From JAHIKV01 sp965195225 (GTDB lineage Bacteria > Planctomycetota > Planctomycetia > Pirellulales > Thermoguttaceae): 64,000 nt of DNA. The notes under the pieces are model-generated. The model saw only the letters and a program-made list of their open reading frames with translations. It made no database searches and was not told where the DNA came from. Location: the NCBI GenBank assembly GCA_965195225.1, contig CBDAFL010000248.1, forward strand, positions 1 through 64,000, in the 5' to 3' direction. Each line of letters begins with the position of its first letter. Positions within the stretch are counted from its first letter, which is position 1. Made by a program: the position numbers and the translations under genes. This document shows, one piece after another, positions 52,047-60,479 of the stretch.

Positions 52047-52228
52047 CGTTGTGTTGGGGCGGCAGTTATACCGTCGCCCCGTGTCGCCGTCCATCAAGTT
52101 TGCGAAAAAGACCTTGCAAAAATTCACGAAACCGATAGAATATTTCTTGAACGGGTAAGCAGCCGAACATCCGATGGTTGGATTCATCGGACGGACGCCC
52201 GCCATAACCTCTTGACGGAGGAGTGACC

Positions 52229-52324
52229 GTGGCCAAGAAGAAGGTTGTTGCTAAGAAGGTCGTTGCTAAGAAGAAACCGACGACCAAGAAGAAGGCCGTA
52301 AAGAAGGGTTGCTGCTGCAAGTAG
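52229..52324 (+). CDS. 31-residue lysine-rich peptide with C-terminal CCCK
   Basis: GTG 52229 is preceded by a strong GGAGGAG Shine-Dalgarno. The 31 residues are built from KKVVAKK and KKK units (14 Lys), one Pro-Thr-Thr, and end in KKGCCCK. This resembles histone H1/HU-tail-like basic sequence plus a metal- or thiol-reactive end. It is a very small gene, yet codon periodicity, the Shine-Dalgarno and the stop argue for translation. A hairpin at 52383-52415 follows. Confidence 0.6.
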   Translation: MAKKKVVAKKVVAKKKPTTKKKAVKKGCCCK

Positions 52325-52382
52325 TTGCCGGCGGCACGCGGCCGGCCAAGGCCGCGACGAATCGCACCGACTACGACGAGAA

Positions 52383-52415
52383 AGGGCCGCCGGGAGACAG
52401 CATCTCGACGGCCCT
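52383..52415 (+). terminator. Possible terminator hairpin
   Basis: AGGGCCGCCG (52383-52392) pairs with CGACGGCCCT (52406-52415), one mismatch, loop of 13. There is no T-tract, so rho-independent termination is uncertain. Confidence 0.35.
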
Positions 52416-52574
52416 AGGTGTTTGTCGGCGAGGTATTATGGTCATCTCGTGCCTCTCCCTGCCGCCGCGTCCGGCTTATTGCGGGATACGACGGGGGAGT
52501 TTGACCGGCGGCGATGCGACTTGCCCTCGACGGATGTTCCTGTATGCTTTATCCTTTTGGCAAATGCCGACTTT

Positions 52575-52648
52575 GCGCCCGTAGCTCAACTGGATAGAGC
52601 ATCGGTCTTCGGAACCGAGGGTTGGGGGTTCGAATCCCTCCGGGCGTA
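52575..52648 (+). tRNA. tRNA-Arg (anticodon TCG)
   Basis: The acceptor stem GCGCCCG (52575-52581) pairs with CGGGCGT (52641-52647), with A52648 as discriminator. The anticodon stem TCGGT/ACCGA encloses loop CTTCGGA with anticodon TCG (52609-52611). The T-arm has TTCGAAT. CCA is not encoded. Reads CGA and probably other CGN codons. Confidence 0.93.
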
Positions 52649-52678
52649 CTCAGCACTCCTCAAGCACTCTCCACGATC

Positions 52679-53944
52679 TTACCGGCAGCAACCCGGCAGG
52701 CCGTAGCCGCATTCGACGGCCAACAGCCCTTGGGCTTGCTCGAGTTTGACTTGGGCAATCTTCCAGGCGATCACGCGGTGGACCAACTCGCTCTCGGCAC
52801 GGTGCAGTTCCAAGCGCGCGGCGGCGAGGTCAAAGGCCGTCACGCCGTTGGATTCGCGCTTTTCCTCGAGCGCCGCGCCGCGCTGCCGCCAGACTTCTTG
52901 CCGCTCCCCGGCCACGGCGATCTCACGCAACCGGGTCTCAATGTTCCAGACGGCCTCGCGTATTTCCCAAGTGACGTTTAGCTCGGCGTCTACTTGGGCT
53001 TGGGCCAATTGCGATTGCCGCGACCGTGCTTCTCCGTAGTCTGCCGAGCGGTCGCCCAGCAACCGCTTGGCGGCGATCGACGCGCCCAAACCGGGACTGA
53101 ACGCCTGCATCCCACTCCGCACCGCGGGCAACGTGTCGGCATCCAGCGATCCGGCGAGCATCTGAAGCGCGCCCAGATCGGCACGGTTCGCCAAGCCTTC
53201 GAGCACGGCCGCTTCCGCATCGACCGGCGTTACGATCACCGTCAGATCGGCCTCGGGCCAGATCGGCGTGGTCTGGTCCATCTCGAATCCGCAGAGTTGC
53301 TGCAATTGCCACTGAATTTTGCGGATGGCGGAACTCAGTTGAATTTGCCGGTCGAGCCAATCGAGCTTCTGGCGTCTGAAGGCCGACTGGTCGTCGGGCA
53401 CCTTCAGCCCGCTCCGTTTGAGTTCCTCCAGATTGGCCGCGGCGCGATCGATCTGCTCGACGCTTCGTTGCAGGATGTCGCGGTTTGCTTCGGCCTCGGC
53501 CAGCGAGTAGAACAGTTCGAGCGCGGCGGCGGCGGCCTTGTTTCGCTCGTCTACGGCGCGGTAAGCCATCAGCCTGCTTAGCGCGACGGCCGCTCGTTGT
53601 CCGCGGCGGTTCGAGTTTGCCAACACCGCCTCGCTCTCCGCGTCATAGAGCTTTGCGATCGGTGCGTTGGCGGCGGCCAGACACTGGACCTCCACGGCCC
53701 GTAGTACGCGATATCCGGCGGGCGACGGCGGCGAGCCAAGCGCCCGATCCACCTCCTCGTAGCTCACCAGCGCCGTGGTGTCCGTCTCGATGCTACCCCG
53801 TTCCGCCCGCGTTTCGGTGGGCATCGGCGCCACGGCGGCGCTGCTCGTTCCGCCGCCGTTTACACAAGCGCAGCGTCGGGCGCAGCCGGCCAGCGCAAAG
53901 GCAAGAATCAGTCCCCACGAGATGGCGGAAAGGAGTCTCGGCAT
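52679..53944 (-). CDS. TolC-like outer-membrane lipoprotein
   Basis: The protein has 421 residues from ATG 53944. The N-terminal lipobox LILAFALAGC predicts a lipoprotein. Most of the protein is alpha-helical with heptad repeats (QSQLAQAQVDAELNVTWEI, AARLELHRAESELVHR), as in TolC-family outer-membrane factors, which form trans-periplasmic channels for efflux or type I secretion. No cognate pump or adaptor lies next to it. Confidence 0.82.
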   Translation of the reverse strand: MPRLLSAISWGLILAFALAGCARRCACVNGGGTSSAAVAPMPTETRAERGSIETDTTALVSYEEVDRALGSPPSPAGYRVLRAVEVQCLAAANAPIAKLYDAESEAVLANSNRRGQRAAVALSRLMAYRAVDERNKAAAAALELFYSLAEAEANRDILQRSVEQIDRAAANLEELKRSGLKVPDDQSAFRRQKLDWLDRQIQLSSAIRKIQWQLQQLCGFEMDQTTPIWPEADLTVIVTPVDAEAAVLEGLANRADLGALQMLAGSLDADTLPAVRSGMQAFSPGLGASIAAKRLLGDRSADYGEARSRQSQLAQAQVDAELNVTWEIREAVWNIETRLREIAVAGERQEVWRQRGAALEEKRESNGVTAFDLAAARLELHRAESELVHRVIAWKIAQVKLEQAQGLLAVECGYGLPGCCR

Positions 53945-54198
53945 AGCAACCCGACGGCGAGATACGGAAAAAAACACCTTGTTCTTTCATCGAGTTCCAT
54001 TTTTGCCGACTGCAACTATTCTTTCGATGTGGAAGGGCGGGCGATATGAGTCGAGTTTACGGGGGGAAAGCCGCTCTTTTCCGCCGCTCCGGTAGCATCC
54101 CGGCTGAGGTAGTTGCCAACATGCCCACGAATGGGATTCTTCTGAGCAATTTCGCTTACGAACGAATTCCCGTCCAGATATCTGTATATAGGAACATC

Positions 54199-54227
54199 TT
54201 GACGGCACCGACTCGTAAATGTATACT
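54199..54227 (+). promoter_or_regulatory. Sigma70-like promoter of Gp37/TcmP operon
   Basis: TTGACG (54199-54204) and TATACT (54222-54227) spaced by 17 bases. The predicted start lies at about 54234, inside the palindrome. Confidence 0.7.
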
Positions 54228-54228
54228 A

Positions 54229-54250
54229 ACGTTCACTTCAACAAGAACGT
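54229..54250. promoter_or_regulatory. Palindrome at transcription start (operator candidate)
   Basis: ACGTTC (54229-54234) and GAACGT (54245-54250) are an exact inverted repeat separated by 10 bases, directly downstream of the -10 box. It is a plausible repressor site. Confidence 0.5.
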
Positions 54251-54358
54251 CCGTGGAGGTGAGTTTTTTCTTGTCGCGATAAATCAGCAACACCGATCTT
54301 GCGAGGAATCCCCAGGACCGTTATCCTTCCCGCCTTATTTACCAAGGAGGAAAGAACC

Positions 54359-55108
54359 ATGGCGCAAGCCTCTTCGATTGAATGGACCGAGTCCACCTGG
54401 AATCCCGTTACCGGTTGCACGAAGATCAGTACCGGCTGTGCGCATTGCTATGCCGAGCGAATGGCAAAACGGCTCCAAGCCATGGGCCAAGATCGTTACC
54501 GCAACGGATTCAAGGTCACGTTGCAGCCGAACGTAGTAGATGCTCCGCTTCACTGGAAACGTCCTCGAATGATATTTGTCAATTCAATGAGCGACCTGTT
54601 TCACAAGGACGTTCCGACCGAGTTCATAAAAAGGTGTTTTTCAGTTATGCAGCGGGCCTCACAGCACACATTTCAAGTTTTGACGAAGCGCCCAGAGCGG
54701 GCGGCCAAACTAGCTTCCTCTCTGCCGTGGCCCGGCAACGTGTGGATGGGCGCTACAGTCGAAAATGCGGACTACGTTCCCCGCATTCGCTCTCTGGTGC
54801 AAATTCCCGCCGTTGTTCGATTCCTTTCCCTGGAACCGCTTCTTGGCCCGATACCACGATTGCCGCTAAAAGGCATCCACTGGGTTATCGTCGGCGGCGA
54901 ATCGGGGCCAAAAGCAAGGGCAATGCAAGCCGATTGGGTTCGGCGGATTCGAGACCGTTGCCTTACGCAACAAGTCCCATTTTTTTTCAAGCAATGGGGA
55001 GGCGTACAGAAGACCCTTGCAGGACGCAAGCTGGACGGAAGGTTTTGGGACGAAATGCCTCTGGTGACGGAGAGCCGTGATGGAACGAGCGAAAGACTTG
55101 TGGCGTGA
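54359..55108 (+). CDS. Gp37/Gp68 (DUF5131) three-Cys radical-SAM-like protein
   Basis: The protein has 249 residues. The N-terminal SIEWTESTWNPVTGCTKIS segment is characteristic of phage Gp37/Gp68 family proteins (DUF5131). The three-Cys motif C20-x6-C27-x2-C30 (GC..GCAHCYAERM) resembles an iron-sulfur site of radical SAM enzymes. Further motifs are IFVNSMSDLFHKDVP, TFQVLTKRPER and VIVGGESGPKARAM. The family is known from phages and mobile regions; the reaction is unknown. It overlaps the next gene by 29 bases, indicating translational coupling. Confidence 0.92.
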   Translation: MAQASSIEWTESTWNPVTGCTKISTGCAHCYAERMAKRLQAMGQDRYRNGFKVTLQPNVVDAPLHWKRPRMIFVNSMSDLFHKDVPTEFIKRCFSVMQRASQHTFQVLTKRPERAAKLASSLPWPGNVWMGATVENADYVPRIRSLVQIPAVVRFLSLEPLLGPIPRLPLKGIHWVIVGGESGPKARAMQADWVRRIRDRCLTQQVPFFFKQWGGVQKTLAGRKLDGRFWDEMPLVTESRDGTSERLVA

Positions 55109-55964
55109 CCTTTGTGAGGTATACAAAGAGCCGGACGGCCTTCCCACCTGGGAAGAGGGTGGGCAGTGGACCAAGGATAAACTGTATTTTTGGAAGCGAT
55201 ACATCGACACGACGACAAAGGCCATGTCTGGCGCAAGCGGTCGCCGAGCCTTTCCAGGTGGATTGGTTTATGTGGACCTGTTCGGTGGTCCAGGAGTGTG
55301 TACTCCGAAGGGACGTCCCAGTAGTCGATTCCCGGGTTCAGCTATCATCGCGGCACACGCGCCGATGCCTTTTACGAAGATAATCGTATGCGAAATGGAT
55401 CCGTCCATGGCGGATGCGTGCCGCACTCGACTTGATAAAACTCCGGCTGCGGGAAGATGTAGCGTTCTGGTGGGTGACTGTAACGAGTTAATCGAGGATG
55501 TCGTCCGTCTGATTCCACCACGAACCTTGACCTTGGCCTTTGTTGATCCCAAGGGGCTTGATGCCCGATTTAGCACTGTCACGACACTGTCGCAGAATGC
55601 AAGGGTCGATTTTGTTGTGCTATTCGCCGATGCCATCGACGTTAATCGTAACATGGATCACGTTTATCGTCAGAACCCTGATTCCAAACTCGATAAATTC
55701 TTGGGACCAGATTTAGACTGGCGTGAAGAACTTCCTGAATCGACACCTGCAAACTCTATCGAGCGTCGAAAGATATTTGCGGATATTTACAAAAGGCAAT
55801 TGCAAAGACTTCTCGGATACCAATACTTCCACGAAAAGGTTATGAAAAGCGGCGACAAGCCGTTTTACCGACTCGTATATGCCTCAAAGAGCGAACTCGG
55901 CTTGAAGTTCTGGAGGGATGCCCTCAAGGAAGATTCATGCGGCCAACGTGATCTTTTCTATTAG
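55080..55964 (+). CDS. tcmP: Three-Cys-motif partner protein TcmP
   Basis: The protein has 294 residues from ATG 55080 (a GTG directly before it is also in frame), overlapping the upstream gene. It matches the TcmP family that co-occurs with three-Cys-motif proteins. Rossmann-like methyltransferase-type motifs are visible: VYVDLFGGPGVC, IIVCEMDPSMADAC, VLVGDCNELI and LAFVDPKGLD. The activity is unproven. Codon use is less GC-rich than in the flanking tolC-like and recG genes, suggesting transfer. The pair is an orphan operon without other phage genes nearby. Confidence 0.92.
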   Translation: MERAKDLWRDLCEVYKEPDGLPTWEEGGQWTKDKLYFWKRYIDTTTKAMSGASGRRAFPGGLVYVDLFGGPGVCTPKGRPSSRFPGSAIIAAHAPMPFTKIIVCEMDPSMADACRTRLDKTPAAGRCSVLVGDCNELIEDVVRLIPPRTLTLAFVDPKGLDARFSTVTTLSQNARVDFVVLFADAIDVNRNMDHVYRQNPDSKLDKFLGPDLDWREELPESTPANSIERRKIFADIYKRQLQRLLGYQYFHEKVMKSGDKPFYRLVYASKSELGLKFWRDALKEDSCGQRDLFY

Positions 55965-56023
55965 CCAGGAACGTTTTCTATATTCCTGGCACTGCACATC
56001 ATTTGATACGAGTGCCCGCGGGT

Positions 56024-56040
56024 CAAGCACGACGTGCTTG
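56024..56040. terminator. Hairpin between convergent genes
   Basis: CAAGCACG and CGTGCTTG form a perfect 8-bp inverted repeat around one base in the 192-bp spacer between tcmP and recG. A second small hairpin, GCCGC/GCGGC, follows. Possible bidirectional terminator; no T-tract. Confidence 0.35.
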
Positions 56041-56156
56041 ATGCGATTCCGGCTGCGAAGCCGCAAGCGGCTTATTGTGCTAACGATGATGAGAGACATT
56101 ACTCCCTCCTCTCTCTTCCCTCCTCCCTCTTCTCTTCCTCTCCTCCCCTCCCTCCC

Positions 56157-58244
56157 TCACCCCACGTCGCCCAAATCGAGCGCCTTGCCGTAGCGCGCCA
56201 CCATCATCCGCCGCAGTTTCGCGTGCTCTTCCCGAGCCAAGTCGGGGTCGGCCGTGGTCAAAGCGTGGGCGTCGCGGCGGGCTTCCGTGAGAATCGATTG
56301 GTCGCGCAGCAGATCGGCGATCCGTAGCGGCGGCATGCCGTGCTGTTTCGTCCCGAAAATGTTGCCGGGGCCACGCAGCTTGAAATCGGTCTCGGCCAGC
56401 TCGAAGCCGTCGGTCGATGAGACAAACGCGTTGAGCCGCTCGCGCGATTCCTCGGTCTGCGGGTCGCCGAAGACGCAGCAGAAGCCGGGATACTTGCCGC
56501 GGCTGATCCGCCCACGGAGCTGGTGCAACTGCGCCAGGCCAAAATGGTGTCCGTCCTCGATGGTCATCAGCGTGGCGTTTGGCACGTCCACGCCGACCTC
56601 GACTACCGAGGTGCAGACCAACACCTGAATCTCGCCGCTACGGAAGCGGTCCATCGCGGCGTCCTTTTCGGCCGGCGACATCCGCCCGTGGATCAGGCCG
56701 ATCCGAAAGGCCTCCAATTCGCCGTTGGCCAGCGTTTCGTAGGTCTCGTCGAGGCTTGCGGCGCGGGTCGCCTCCGACTGCTCGACCAGCGGCGTGACGA
56801 CGTATCCCTGCCTTCCCTCACGGAGTTTGCGTCGGAAGAAGTCCCACCACTTCGCCCGCTGACCTTCGTTGGCCAGGTAGGTGTTTACCTTCTGCCTACC
56901 CGGCGGGCTGTCGTCGATGGTCGAAACGTCGAGGTCGCCGAAGAGGGTCATGGTCACGGTGCGCGGGATAGGCGTGGCGGTCATCACGAGGTAGTGCGGG
57001 TCGAGTCCGGCGTGTTTGAGCACCGCTCGCTGAAGGACGCCGAACTTGTGCTGCTCGTCGATTACCACCAGCCCGAGTTTGGCGAAGGAGACGTCCTCCT
57101 GGATAATCGCCTGGGTTCCGACAATCACGTCGATCTCACCGGCGGCGATCAGCTCGAGCAGGGCGGTCCGCCGGCCGGGCGTCAATCCGCCGATCAGTTG
57201 CGCGCGGCGGACGCGGCTGGCGCCGAGCAATCGGTCCAGCGTCAATGCGTGCTGCCGGGCCAGAACCTCCGTGGGGGCCATCAGCACCGCCTGGCAGCCG
57301 TGGGCCACCGCCAGCAGCATGGCATAGACGGCCACCACCGTCTTGCCGCTACCCACGTCGCCCTGCAGCAGCCGGTTCATCGGTATCGGGCCGGACATGT
57401 CGGCGGCGATCTCGGCAATGGCCCGCTCTTGGCCGGCGGTCGGCTCGAAGGGGAACAACCGTCGAATTCTCGCGTCGATCTTGGCCGTGGCCTCCAGCGG
57501 CGGGGCCTTCCGCTGGTCGTGCTGCTGCCGACGCTTCATGGCCAACGCCAATTGCAGAATGAACAATTCCTGATAGACCAACCGTCGCCGGGCGTGGTCG
57601 AGACTCTCCTGATCGTCGGGAAAATGCACCTGCGGCAACGCGCGGCGCAGCGGCCAGAGGTCGTGCGCTTGCAGATATTCCTCGGGAAAGACCTCGTCGA
57701 GCACCTCCACGTACGCATCGAGCGTGCCGCGGACAATCTTTCGCATCTGCCATTGCAACATGCCCTCGGTCAGCGGATAGACGGGCAAAACTTTGGTGAC
57801 CGGCTCCTCCTCTTCCGCGTCGAGCGTCTCGACCCTCGGGTGTGTCATTTGCCAGACCAGCCCCTCGTATTTCGGCTTGCCGGAGAGCATCACCCGCTGT
57901 CCGAATTGGAAGCGGTCTCGCATGGAGGGCTGGTTGAACCAGATGGCCCTCAGTTGTCCCGTTCGGCAGCGGAGCGAGACACCCAGCACGCAACCGCCCG
58001 AACTGGTGCTTCGCAGGTCGATGTCCTCGACCACGCCGCGGACGCTTTGCAGCATGCCCTCTTCGAGTTGTTCGACGTCGCGTTCGTCGCCGAAGTCCTG
58101 GTAGCCGCGCGGGAAGAAGAAGAGCACGTCGCGGGCGGCGTGCAATCCGAGCCGTTCGAGCAATTCGGCCCGCGCCGGTCCGACCCCTTTCAGAAACTGG
58201 ACGGGCGTGGCGAGCTGTTCGGCGGCGGAGCGTTCGGCGGCCAT
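56157..58244 (-). CDS. recG: ATP-dependent DNA helicase RecG
   Basis: The protein has 695 residues, the usual RecG length. An N-terminal wedge/OB domain (VQFLKGVGPARAELLERLGL) is followed by the helicase core with Walker A GDVGSGKTVVA, APTEVLARQH, the DEQH box VIDEQHKFGV, TATPIPRT, VCTSVVEVGVDVPNA and QLRGRISRG. RecG remodels stalled replication forks and Holliday junctions. It converges with tcmP. Confidence 0.97.
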   Translation of the reverse strand: MAAERSAAEQLATPVQFLKGVGPARAELLERLGLHAARDVLFFFPRGYQDFGDERDVEQLEEGMLQSVRGVVEDIDLRSTSSGGCVLGVSLRCRTGQLRAIWFNQPSMRDRFQFGQRVMLSGKPKYEGLVWQMTHPRVETLDAEEEEPVTKVLPVYPLTEGMLQWQMRKIVRGTLDAYVEVLDEVFPEEYLQAHDLWPLRRALPQVHFPDDQESLDHARRRLVYQELFILQLALAMKRRQQHDQRKAPPLEATAKIDARIRRLFPFEPTAGQERAIAEIAADMSGPIPMNRLLQGDVGSGKTVVAVYAMLLAVAHGCQAVLMAPTEVLARQHALTLDRLLGASRVRRAQLIGGLTPGRRTALLELIAAGEIDVIVGTQAIIQEDVSFAKLGLVVIDEQHKFGVLQRAVLKHAGLDPHYLVMTATPIPRTVTMTLFGDLDVSTIDDSPPGRQKVNTYLANEGQRAKWWDFFRRKLREGRQGYVVTPLVEQSEATRAASLDETYETLANGELEAFRIGLIHGRMSPAEKDAAMDRFRSGEIQVLVCTSVVEVGVDVPNATLMTIEDGHHFGLAQLHQLRGRISRGKYPGFCCVFGDPQTEESRERLNAFVSSTDGFELAETDFKLRGPGNIFGTKQHGMPPLRIADLLRDQSILTEARRDAHALTTADPDLAREEHAKLRRMMVARYGKALDLGDVG

Positions 58245-58375
58245 GTCGGTATTGTATCGGGATCGGCGGCACTGGCAAAGCCTGGCACGCGTGATTGACG
58301 CGTGGCGGCCGTTTTGTTAAGCTGCGAAAGTATTTTGGATGTAAACGGGAAGAATCTCTTTTTCAGCGAGGAGTT

Positions 58376-59635
58376 ATGGTTCGCCATCCGGCGCCTTCGC
58401 GCCTTCAGTCACCAGTTGTCGTCGAAGAAGTCGAACTTCGCGGTCACATCATCGACAGCCTGATTTTGCCCAAGGTTCTCGACGCCATTCTGAACAACGG
58501 CGGCAACTTCCAACTCAAGCGGGTTGAGGTCGGCCAATCCAACGATGATCCCAGCCACGCCCTGATTGCGGTCCAGGCGGCCGACCGGGAAACGTTGGAC
58601 CACATCCTTTCGCAGATCGCCGATCACGGTGCGATGCCCACCACGGACCAGGATTGCACGTCGGCCGCGGCCGACATGGACGGCGTTTTTCCCGAGAATT
58701 TTTACAGCACCACCAATCAACGGACCGAGGTCCGGTTGGACGGCGGTTGGATGCCGGTGGCCGACCAGGAAATGGACTGCGGCATATTGGTCGACACGGG
58801 CGCCGGCACGGCGCGATGTGTACCGATGAGCGCGGTTCGGGCGGGCGAACTGGTCGTCGTCGGCCACGCCGGCGTCCGCGTCTTTCCGCAAGAGCGCTCG
58901 CGCGAGTTGCACGGCTTCGCCTTCATGGACAGCAACGTCTCGACCGAGAAGCCCAAGGGTATCGCCATCCACGAGATTGCCCGAACGTTGATTGAAAACC
59001 GCGCCGGCGGCAAGACCCTGCTGGTCGGCGGGCCGGCGATCGTGCATACCGGCAGCGGCAAGTGGGTCCAGCAGTTGATCCGCCGCGGCTACATCGACCT
59101 GCTCTTTGCCGGCAACGCCCTGGCCACCCACGACATCGAGCAGGCCATGTTCGGCACCAGTCTCGGCGTCTATCTCGACGAAGGCCGTCAGGCCGAAGCC
59201 GGACACGAACACCACCTGAGGGCGATCAACCGCATCCGACGCGCCGGCGGCATCCGGCAGGCCGTCGAAAGCGGCTTGTTGAAGTCCGGCATAATGTACG
59301 AATGCGATCGCAACAAAGTCGATTTTCTGCTGGCCGGCAGCATCCGCGACGACGGCCCGTTGCCCGACGTGATTACCGACTCCATGGTAGCCCAGCAGCG
59401 GATGCGGGAGAAAATCCGCGACGTGACGTTCTGTCTGATGGTCGCCACCACGTTGCACTCGGTCGCGGTGGGCAATCTCCTGCCCGCCTCGGTCAAGGTC
59501 GTCTGCGTGGACATCAATCCCTCGGCGGTCATCAAGCTCTCTGACCGCGGCTCGTTCCAAACTTCCGGTCTGGTGACCGACGTGGAACCGTTCCTACGGG
59601 TTTTGGTCGAGGAACTGACCGCAATGGAAGCATAA
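58376..59635 (+). CDS. LOR/SDH-type protein, ornithine cyclodeaminase-like (TIGR00300)
   Basis: The protein has 419 residues from ATG 58376, with GAGGAG upstream. It fits the LOR/SDH bifunctional enzyme conserved family (TIGR00300): EEVELRGHIIDSLILPKVLD, NFYSTTNQRTEVRLDG, MDCGILVDTGAGTARCVPM, VVVGHAGVRVFP and LLVGGPAIVHTG. In cyanobacteria a homologous domain forms the C-terminal ornithine cyclodeaminase part of ArgZ/AgrE, turning ornithine to proline plus ammonia. Here it stands alone. An arginine-deiminase-like gene (61651-62640) two kilobases away could supply ornithine. Confidence 0.85.
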   Translation: MVRHPAPSRLQSPVVVEEVELRGHIIDSLILPKVLDAILNNGGNFQLKRVEVGQSNDDPSHALIAVQAADRETLDHILSQIADHGAMPTTDQDCTSAAADMDGVFPENFYSTTNQRTEVRLDGGWMPVADQEMDCGILVDTGAGTARCVPMSAVRAGELVVVGHAGVRVFPQERSRELHGFAFMDSNVSTEKPKGIAIHEIARTLIENRAGGKTLLVGGPAIVHTGSGKWVQQLIRRGYIDLLFAGNALATHDIEQAMFGTSLGVYLDEGRQAEAGHEHHLRAINRIRRAGGIRQAVESGLLKSGIMYECDRNKVDFLLAGSIRDDGPLPDVITDSMVAQQRMREKIRDVTFCLMVATTLHSVAVGNLLPASVKVVCVDINPSAVIKLSDRGSFQTSGLVTDVEPFLRVLVEELTAMEA

Positions 59636-59647
59636 GTTGGGTGCGCA

Positions 59648-59729
59648 GGGTGGCACGTCCCTGAGCGAAGCGAAGGGCGTGGCTGGGCGCTGGACCACGC
59701 CCTTCGCTTCGCTCAGGGACGTGCCACCC
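59648..59729. repeat. Palindromic repeat, GGGTGGCACGTCCCTGAGCG family, copy 3
   Basis: Arms GGGTGGCACGTCCCTGAGCG and near-complement, same family as 18099-18180 and 20384-20465. It contains AGCGAAGCG in place of AGCGCAGCG. Confidence 0.85.
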
Positions 59730-59772
59730 TTCCGCATCGCTCAATGTCGGCCAATTGGAAAGGAGTGCAATC

Positions 59773-60375
59773 GTGGAAAAATTATCGACCGCCGCGGGGT
59801 TGATTGTACATCAACAGAAAGAGTGGGGCGAGATTCTCACCGGTTTCGAGACCAAAAACAAATACGCCGTATCGGATGTCTCCGGCGCAAGGCTCTATCT
59901 GGCGGCCGAGGAGGGCGGCTCGACTCTGCTACGCTTGTTCCTCAAGGCCCTGCGCCCGTTCGTCATTACCGTCATGTCGGAAGACGGCCGGGCGGTATTG
60001 CGGGTCAGCAGGCCGTTCCGCTTCTACTTTCATCGCGCCGAGGTCTACGATTCTCAAGGGCAATCGTTGGGGGCGATAGAGCGGCGGTTTTCATTGCTCC
60101 GACGCGTCTATTCCGTATTCGACGCCTCCGGGCAAGAGGCGTTTCAGCTTTTCGGACCCATTCTGCATCCCTGGACGTTCCAGATCAGACACAACGACGT
60201 CGAGATCGGAAAGATAACAAAAAAGTGGAGCGGACTGATGAAGGAAGGTTTCACGGACGCGGACAATTTCGGCATCGAGTTCCCCGCGGAATGGGACGTT
60301 AAATTGAAGGCTCTATTTCTCGGCGCGGTGTTTTTGATCGACTTTGTCCACTTTGAAAACAAGGGGGACAACTGA
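59773..60375 (+). CDS. Phospholipid-scramblase/LURP-like protein
   Basis: The protein has 200 residues from GTG 59773, which has AAAGGAG nine bases upstream; the start at 59755 lacks one. The sequence matches the scramblase/tubby-like fold: a beta-barrel with VHQQKEWGEILTGFETKNKYAV, VMSEDGRAVLRVSRPFRFYFHRAEVYDSQGQSLG, WTFQIRHNDVEIGKITKKWSG and a C-terminal hydrophobic helix (ALFLGAVFLIDFVHF). Membrane association is likely. The bacterial function is unknown. Confidence 0.8.
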   Translation: MEKLSTAAGLIVHQQKEWGEILTGFETKNKYAVSDVSGARLYLAAEEGGSTLLRLFLKALRPFVITVMSEDGRAVLRVSRPFRFYFHRAEVYDSQGQSLGAIERRFSLLRRVYSVFDASGQEAFQLFGPILHPWTFQIRHNDVEIGKITKKWSGLMKEGFTDADNFGIEFPAEWDVKLKALFLGAVFLIDFVHFENKGDN

Positions 60376-60479
60376 GGGAAAGGGGGGAGAGCGGTTTTCG
60401 ACGGGCAATTCTTCCAAGAAATTGTTCTGACAGCTTTTCACCCCCTTATCAACTCAATGGGCAGGGAGAAGGCTGTACT

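Larger units (their letters stand above)
53945..54358. other. Regulatory region of the Gp37/TcmP operon
   Basis: This 414-bp region separates divergent genes. It holds the promoter 54199-54227, the palindrome 54229-54250, a ~125-base leader and a strong AAGGAGGAAAG Shine-Dalgarno before ATG 54359. A short GTG-TAA frame of seven codons (54258-54281) in the leader is possible but unsupported. Confidence 0.65.

Noticed and set aside
54258..54281. Seven-codon leader peptide (GTG to TAA) in the Gp37/TcmP leader
   Set aside because: Its possible Shine-Dalgarno overlaps the start and no attenuator structure was found.
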